Positions 60,628 to 64,000 of a stretch of DNA of 64,000 bases are shown piece by piece. The first letter of the stretch is position 1, and each line of letters begins with the position of its first letter. The stretch spans positions 1 to 64,000 of the forward strand of contig NZ_PYAX01000004.1 in NCBI RefSeq assembly GCF_003014735.1, read 5' to 3'. The position numbers were made by a program, and so were the translations under genes. Under the pieces are notes generated by a model. The model made no database searches and was not told the origin of the DNA. It worked only from the letters and a program-made list of their open reading frames with translations. The DNA is from Saccharothrix carnea. GTDB taxonomy: Bacteria; Actinomycetota; Actinomycetes; Mycobacteriales; Pseudonocardiaceae.

Positions 60628-60936
60628 GTGGGATACCTCCGGTGGGATCGGTTGCGAACAGAGCGCACGCTCCCCCGGTCGACTGGACGCCGATTGGACG
60701 CCGACTGGAATCCAGCCGCGTCACCGGATCCGACCGTTGCCGCGGTCGATCGGCCCTGCCGGCACGGCTGTAACGTGGAGGGGCAATTGCGTGTCCTGAG
60801 GTGGCTACAACCCTGTGCCGCAGCGCACCGCCGCCGAACTCGCCGAGTTGCAGACCACCGCCGACCGGCATCAGACGCCCGGTCGGCGACTGCGCACTGA
60901 GCCGACACTGTCGGTGGGAGCTGATTGACTGGCCGG
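60628..60936. other. Divergent intergenic region between the secreted-protein and oxidase-like genes
   Basis: A 309-bp region with no gene. It holds three 11-bp direct repeats (listed separately) and presumably the promoters of both neighbours. Nothing else was recognised. Confidence 0.5.
60680..60712. promoter_or_regulatory. Three tandem 11-bp direct repeats, SARP-box-like
   Basis: CGACTGGACGC, CGATTGGACGC and CGACTGGAATC follow each other without gap (60680-60690, 60691-60701, 60702-60712). An 11-bp period, about one helical turn, near a promoter is the arrangement bound by SARP/AfsR-type activators. Which of the two divergent genes is controlled is unclear. Confidence 0.55.
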
Positions 60937-61476
60937 ATGTTCGAAACTCCCGACGAGCTCCACAGCCTCCAAGTCCTGCTCGACACGTCTCTGGCCGGCT
61001 CCACCAGCCACCTCAAATCGATCATCCGGCCAGGTGAGAGCACCTTGGGCGCCGAGCAGGTCGTCCGAGTCTGCCAAGGCATGTGCACCCTGGCCATCGC
61101 CACGGTCACCCGGCGCGGTGAGCCACGCATCAGCGGCGCCGACGGGCACTTCCTGCACGGCCGCTGGATCGTCGGCACCCACCGCCAGGCCGCCAAAGCC
61201 CGCCATCTCGCGGCGCGCCCCGGCATCAGCGCGACCTACATGCGCGGCGAGCAGCTCGGCATCTTCACGCACGGACACGCCGTTCCGCTGAACCCCGAGG
61301 GGACGAGCAGCGACCCGACCTGGCCGGCGATCCGCGACTACCTCGTCAACCACTACCACGGCGACAGCGACGACCCGTTCTGGGACGAGAACATCTGGTA
61401 TCGCATCGACCCCACCTGGATGGTCGCCTACAGCACCGACCCCACCGGGCTGCTCGACCGACAACCGCCAGTCTGA
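60937..61476 (+). CDS. Pyridoxamine 5'-phosphate oxidase-fold protein
   Basis: About 179 aa from ATG 60937; TTG 60925 with GGGAG upstream is an alternative start. The core VCQGMCTLAIATVTRRGEPRISGADGHFLHGRWIVGTH, then ARPGISATYMRGEQLGIFTHGHA, matches the split-barrel flavin-binding fold of PNPOx-like proteins. Members use FMN, F420 or haem and reduce diverse small molecules; the cofactor cannot be told here. Confidence 0.8.
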   Translation: MFETPDELHSLQVLLDTSLAGSTSHLKSIIRPGESTLGAEQVVRVCQGMCTLAIATVTRRGEPRISGADGHFLHGRWIVGTHRQAAKARHLAARPGISATYMRGEQLGIFTHGHAVPLNPEGTSSDPTWPAIRDYLVNHYHGDSDDPFWDENIWYRIDPTWMVAYSTDPTGLLDRQPPV

Positions 61477-61598
61477 AGAGAGCTCGCGCGGGACCGGTCA
61501 CCGGTCGATGACACGTTCCTGCCGGCCCGGCTATGTGACGGACAGTCCGCCGCAGCTCGGACGACGGCGACGGTGGTCCCGCCGCGGCCGGTGGACGG

Positions 61599-61766
61599 GT
61601 GCCGGAAGTGGCGTCGCTGGACGAGATGGTGGCCGGCGGCACGGTGGTGATCACCGCGATCCAGGGCACCGCCGGCATCGGCAAGACCGCGCTCGCCCTG
61701 AAGTGGGCGCGGCGGGTCCGCGGCGAGTTCCCGGACGGCCGCCCAGGCGCCGTCAGCAGCCGGTAG
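61599..61766 (+). pseudogene. NB-ARC P-loop fragment of an AfsR-type regulator
   Basis: The frame reads SLDEMVAGGTVVITAIQGTAGIGKTALALKWARRVRGEFPDG and then stops after a short unrelated tail. The GTAGIGKTALAL P-loop and its context are typical of AfsR/NB-ARC-TPR regulators, but the upstream DNA-binding domain and everything after the P-loop are gone. It is clearly a relic. Confidence 0.7.
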
Positions 61767-61870
61767 TGCGCACTCGGACCGGCTCGATCAGCATCACCCC
61801 GGCCAGGGTCGTGCTGCCGGACGCACCGCGTCAGGTAGTCGCGGGCTACGCTCGGGTTCTGGAGGGTGAC

Positions 61871-62797
61871 ATGAAGGTCGTGGTTCCGGGGGGAACCGGT
61901 CAGGTCGGTGGCGTGCTGCGGCGGGCGCTGACCGCGGCGGGTCACGACGTGGTGATCGTGAGCCGCAGCAGCGGCGTGCGCTGGGACGGCCGCACGCTCG
62001 GACCGTGGGCGGCGGAGGTGGACGGCTGCGACGCGGTCGTCAACCTGGCGGGCCGCAGCGTGAGCTGCCGTTACACGCGGGAGAACCTGGACGAGATGAT
62101 GCGCTCGCGCGTCGACTCGACGCGGGTCGTCGGTGAGGCGATCGCCGCAGCGGCGAGGCCTCCGCGGGTCTGGTTGCAGATGAGCACCGCCACCGTCTAC
62201 GCGCACCGGTTCGACGCGCCGAACGACGAGGCGACCGGCGTGATCGGTGGCGACGAGCCCGACGTGCCGGACTACTGGGCGTTCAGCGTGGACATCGCGA
62301 AGAACTGGGAGTCCGAGCTGTTCGCCGCGGACACCCCGCACACGCGCAAGGTCGCGTTGCGCAGCGCCATGGTGATGAGCCCCGACCGCGGCGGCGTGTT
62401 CGACGTGCTGTCGTGGCTGGCCAGGCTCGGGCTCGGCGGGCCGGTCGCGGGTGGTCGGCAGTACGTGTCGTGGATCCACGACGACGACTTCGTGCGCGCC
62501 GTCGAGCTGCTGCTGGACTCCGACCTGGCCGGCCCGGTCAACGTGGCCTCACCGAACCCGGTGCCGCACCGCGAGTTGATGCGCGTGCTGCGATCGGAGT
62601 GGCGGATGCCGGTCGGGCTCCCCGCGACCGGCTGGATGGCGGAGGTGGGCGCGTTCCTGTTCCGCAGCGATACCGAGCTGCTGCTGAAGAGCCGTCGCGT
62701 CGTGCCGGGTCGTCTGCTCGCCGCCGGATTCCGGTTCCACCACCCGGGCTGGGCCTCGGCGGCGAGCGACCTGGTGCAGCGTCGGAAGAAGAGTTGA
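61871..62797 (+). CDS. SDR39U1-type NAD(P)-dependent epimerase-like protein (TIGR01777 family)
   Basis: A 308-aa extended-SDR protein with GGAGG before the ATG. Nucleotide-binding motif GGTGQVG (7-13), then AVVNLAGRSVSCRYTRENLDEMMRSRVDSTRVVGEAI and LQMSTATVYAH. The family is widespread and poorly characterised. The C-terminal part ends FRFHHPGWASAASDL, matching the DUF1731 tail normally found in these proteins. Likely a housekeeping oxidoreductase or epimerase-like protein of unknown substrate. Confidence 0.88.
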   Translation: MKVVVPGGTGQVGGVLRRALTAAGHDVVIVSRSSGVRWDGRTLGPWAAEVDGCDAVVNLAGRSVSCRYTRENLDEMMRSRVDSTRVVGEAIAAAARPPRVWLQMSTATVYAHRFDAPNDEATGVIGGDEPDVPDYWAFSVDIAKNWESELFAADTPHTRKVALRSAMVMSPDRGGVFDVLSWLARLGLGGPVAGGRQYVSWIHDDDFVRAVELLLDSDLAGPVNVASPNPVPHRELMRVLRSEWRMPVGLPATGWMAEVGAFLFRSDTELLLKSRRVVPGRLLAAGFRFHHPGWASAASDLVQRRKKS

Positions 62798-63003
62798 CGG
62801 CGGTCGGTTCCACCAGGCCGTCCACCGCGGACCGGGATTCCCGGTTTGGTACGGCAATTCACGTCGGTCACGAGACGACCGCGCATCCCGGGACCCCGTA
62901 ACGTCACGCACCACTCGCCGCACGTGTTTTCCCTTGACGTCAGGCGGGCGGAAGGAATGTGATTTCGTCCATTCCGCTTTCGCCGCCACATCAGGGAGCT
63001 TTC

Positions 63004-64000
63004 ATGCTCATTCGGAGAGCGCTCTCCGGACTGTTCGTCGTGCTGGTCGCCGCAGCGTGCGGTGACCACTCGGGAGGGGACGTCCGCACCACGGCCACGC
63101 CCAGACCCGTCGTCGGTGTCATCCTGCCCGACGACGAGACGTCCTCCCGCTGGACCGAGCAGGACAGCCCCAAGCTGGCCCAGGCCCTGCGCTTCGCCGG
63201 GGTGGAACCGCTGATCCAGGACGCCGACAACGACGAGGCCACGTTCACGCGCATCGCCGACGACATGATCGGCCGACAGGTCGACGTGCTGATGACCACT
63301 CCCCTGAGCCCGGCCGGCGGTGCCGCCGTCGAGGCGAAGGCCGAGGCCGCCGGCATCCCGGTCATCAACTACGACCGGCTGAGCCTGGGCGGCCACGCCG
63401 ACTACCTCGTCACGTTCGACAACGTCGACGTCGGCGAACTGCAGGCCGAGGGTCTGCTCAACTGCCTCGGCGACGCCCCGGGCGCCCGGATCATCGAGCT
63501 CCAGGGCTCACCGACGGACAACAACGCGACCCTGTTCCGGGACGGCCAGCGCCGCCGGCTCGGTCCGCTGTACGACAACGGCACGTTGACTCTGGTGGAG
63601 AGCCACGCGGTCGCCGGGTGGGCCGTCGAGGAGGCGAAGGCCGCGTTCACCCGCATCCTGGACGCGCACGGCGGCCGGGTGGACGGCGTGGTCGCCGCCA
63701 ACGACGGCTTGGCGGGCGCGGCGATCGAGGTGCTCCGGGACCGGGGCCTGGCCGGTGGGCGGGTTCCGGTCACCGGTCAGGACGCCACCCTCGACGGCCT
63801 GCGCGCGATCCTGCGCGGCGACCAGTGCATGACCGTGTTCAAGCCGATCCGCGACGAAGCCGAGGCGGCCGCCCGCCTCGCCGCCGCCCTGGCCAAGGGC
63901 GACGTCAGCGGCGCGGACGACCTCGCCACCGGCAACACCCACGACGTCGCGTCGGACCGGGACGTCAAGTCGGTGCTGCTGGGCGCCGACCTGGTCACCC
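63004..64000 (+). CDS. Sugar ABC transporter substrate-binding lipoprotein (XylF/RbsB-like), 3' end cut by the window
   Basis: At least 332 aa and open to the right edge. AGGGAG precedes ATG 63004. The lipoprotein signal peptide ends LVAAAC, giving a lipid-anchored Cys at residue 19. The periplasmic-binding fold begins PVVGVILPDDETSSRW and includes GRQVDVLMTTPLSP, AAGIPVINYDRL, ELQGSPTDNNATLFRDGQR and VDGVVAANDGLAGAAI, the pattern of D-xylose-type binding proteins. Permease and ATPase genes would be expected to the right of the window. Confidence 0.88.
   Translation, partial: MLIRRALSGLFVVLVAAACGDHSGGDVRTTATPRPVVGVILPDDETSSRWTEQDSPKLAQALRFAGVEPLIQDADNDEATFTRIADDMIGRQVDVLMTTPLSPAGGAAVEAKAEAAGIPVINYDRLSLGGHADYLVTFDNVDVGELQAEGLLNCLGDAPGARIIELQGSPTDNNATLFRDGQRRRLGPLYDNGTLTLVESHAVAGWAVEEAKAAFTRILDAHGGRVDGVVAANDGLAGAAIEVLRDRGLAGGRVPVTGQDATLDGLRAILRGDQCMTVFKPIRDEAEAAARLAAALAKGDVSGADDLATGNTHDVASDRDVKSVLLGADLVT

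Noticed and set aside
1..64000. CRISPR arrays, tRNA/rRNA genes, insertion sequences
   Set aside because: No regularly spaced repeats, cloverleaf-like sequences or transposase-like proteins were seen on either strand.

Overview
The window is very GC-rich and densely coded, with GTG starts, 4-bp gene overlaps and several apparent leaderless starts. It carries WXG-like secretion substrates, a MoxR/DUF58/transglutaminase-like operon and a large NRPS operon. This points to a filamentous actinomycete, probably of the Pseudonocardiales (Saccharothrix/Lentzea/Actinosynnema type). That placement is inference from gene content, not a database match.

Layout. 0-3.8 kb: the start of an unidentified minus-strand gene, then two WXG-like proteins with repetitive tails, probably type VII secretion related. 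3.9-9.3 kb: an IMP dehydrogenase of an unusual subtype, an MFS transporter, a tandem universal stress protein and a membrane Ser/Thr kinase. 9.3-16.2 kb: a minus-strand operon of a beta-propeller/Fn3 protein, MoxR ATPase, DUF58 protein and a TgpA-like membrane protein that has lost its catalytic Cys and His. 16.4-20.2 kb: a MarR/YceI pair with a paired operator, a degenerate GHKL-like protein, an EamA transporter behind a 17-residue leader peptide with alternative hairpins, and a small alarmone synthetase.

The centre (20.85-50.07 kb) is one co-directional NRPS operon: a penicillin-binding-protein-type thioesterase, a 2556-aa and a 6266-aa NRPS, an MFS exporter and an MbtH-like protein. The genes overlap or nearly abut and the operon ends in a 15-bp hairpin. 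The assembly line reads A-T / C-(A remnant)-T-E / C-A-T // C-A-T-E / C-A-T / C-A-T-E / C-A-T / C-A-T-E. It has no terminal thioesterase and ends in an epimerase, which fits release and probable macrocyclisation by the stand-alone thioesterase. Module 2 keeps only a stub of its adenylation domain, so its carrier protein must be charged by another A domain. Epimerases in modules 2, 4, 6 and 8 predict an L/D-alternating octapeptide. Pocket residues suggest aromatic - ? - Thr-like - basic - Val - basic - Thr - aromatic.

Downstream (50.1-64 kb): a ChrA-type transporter, methyltransferase, phosphodiesterase, ferritin-like small protein, GT4 glycosyltransferase and two small DUF genes. Then comes a 6-kb stretch with a CHAT-protease/STAND-NTPase/TPR protein, a secreted Cys-containing protein and relics of AfsR-type regulators. 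The window ends with an epimerase-like protein and a truncated sugar-binding lipoprotein. No tRNA, rRNA, insertion sequence or CRISPR array was seen.
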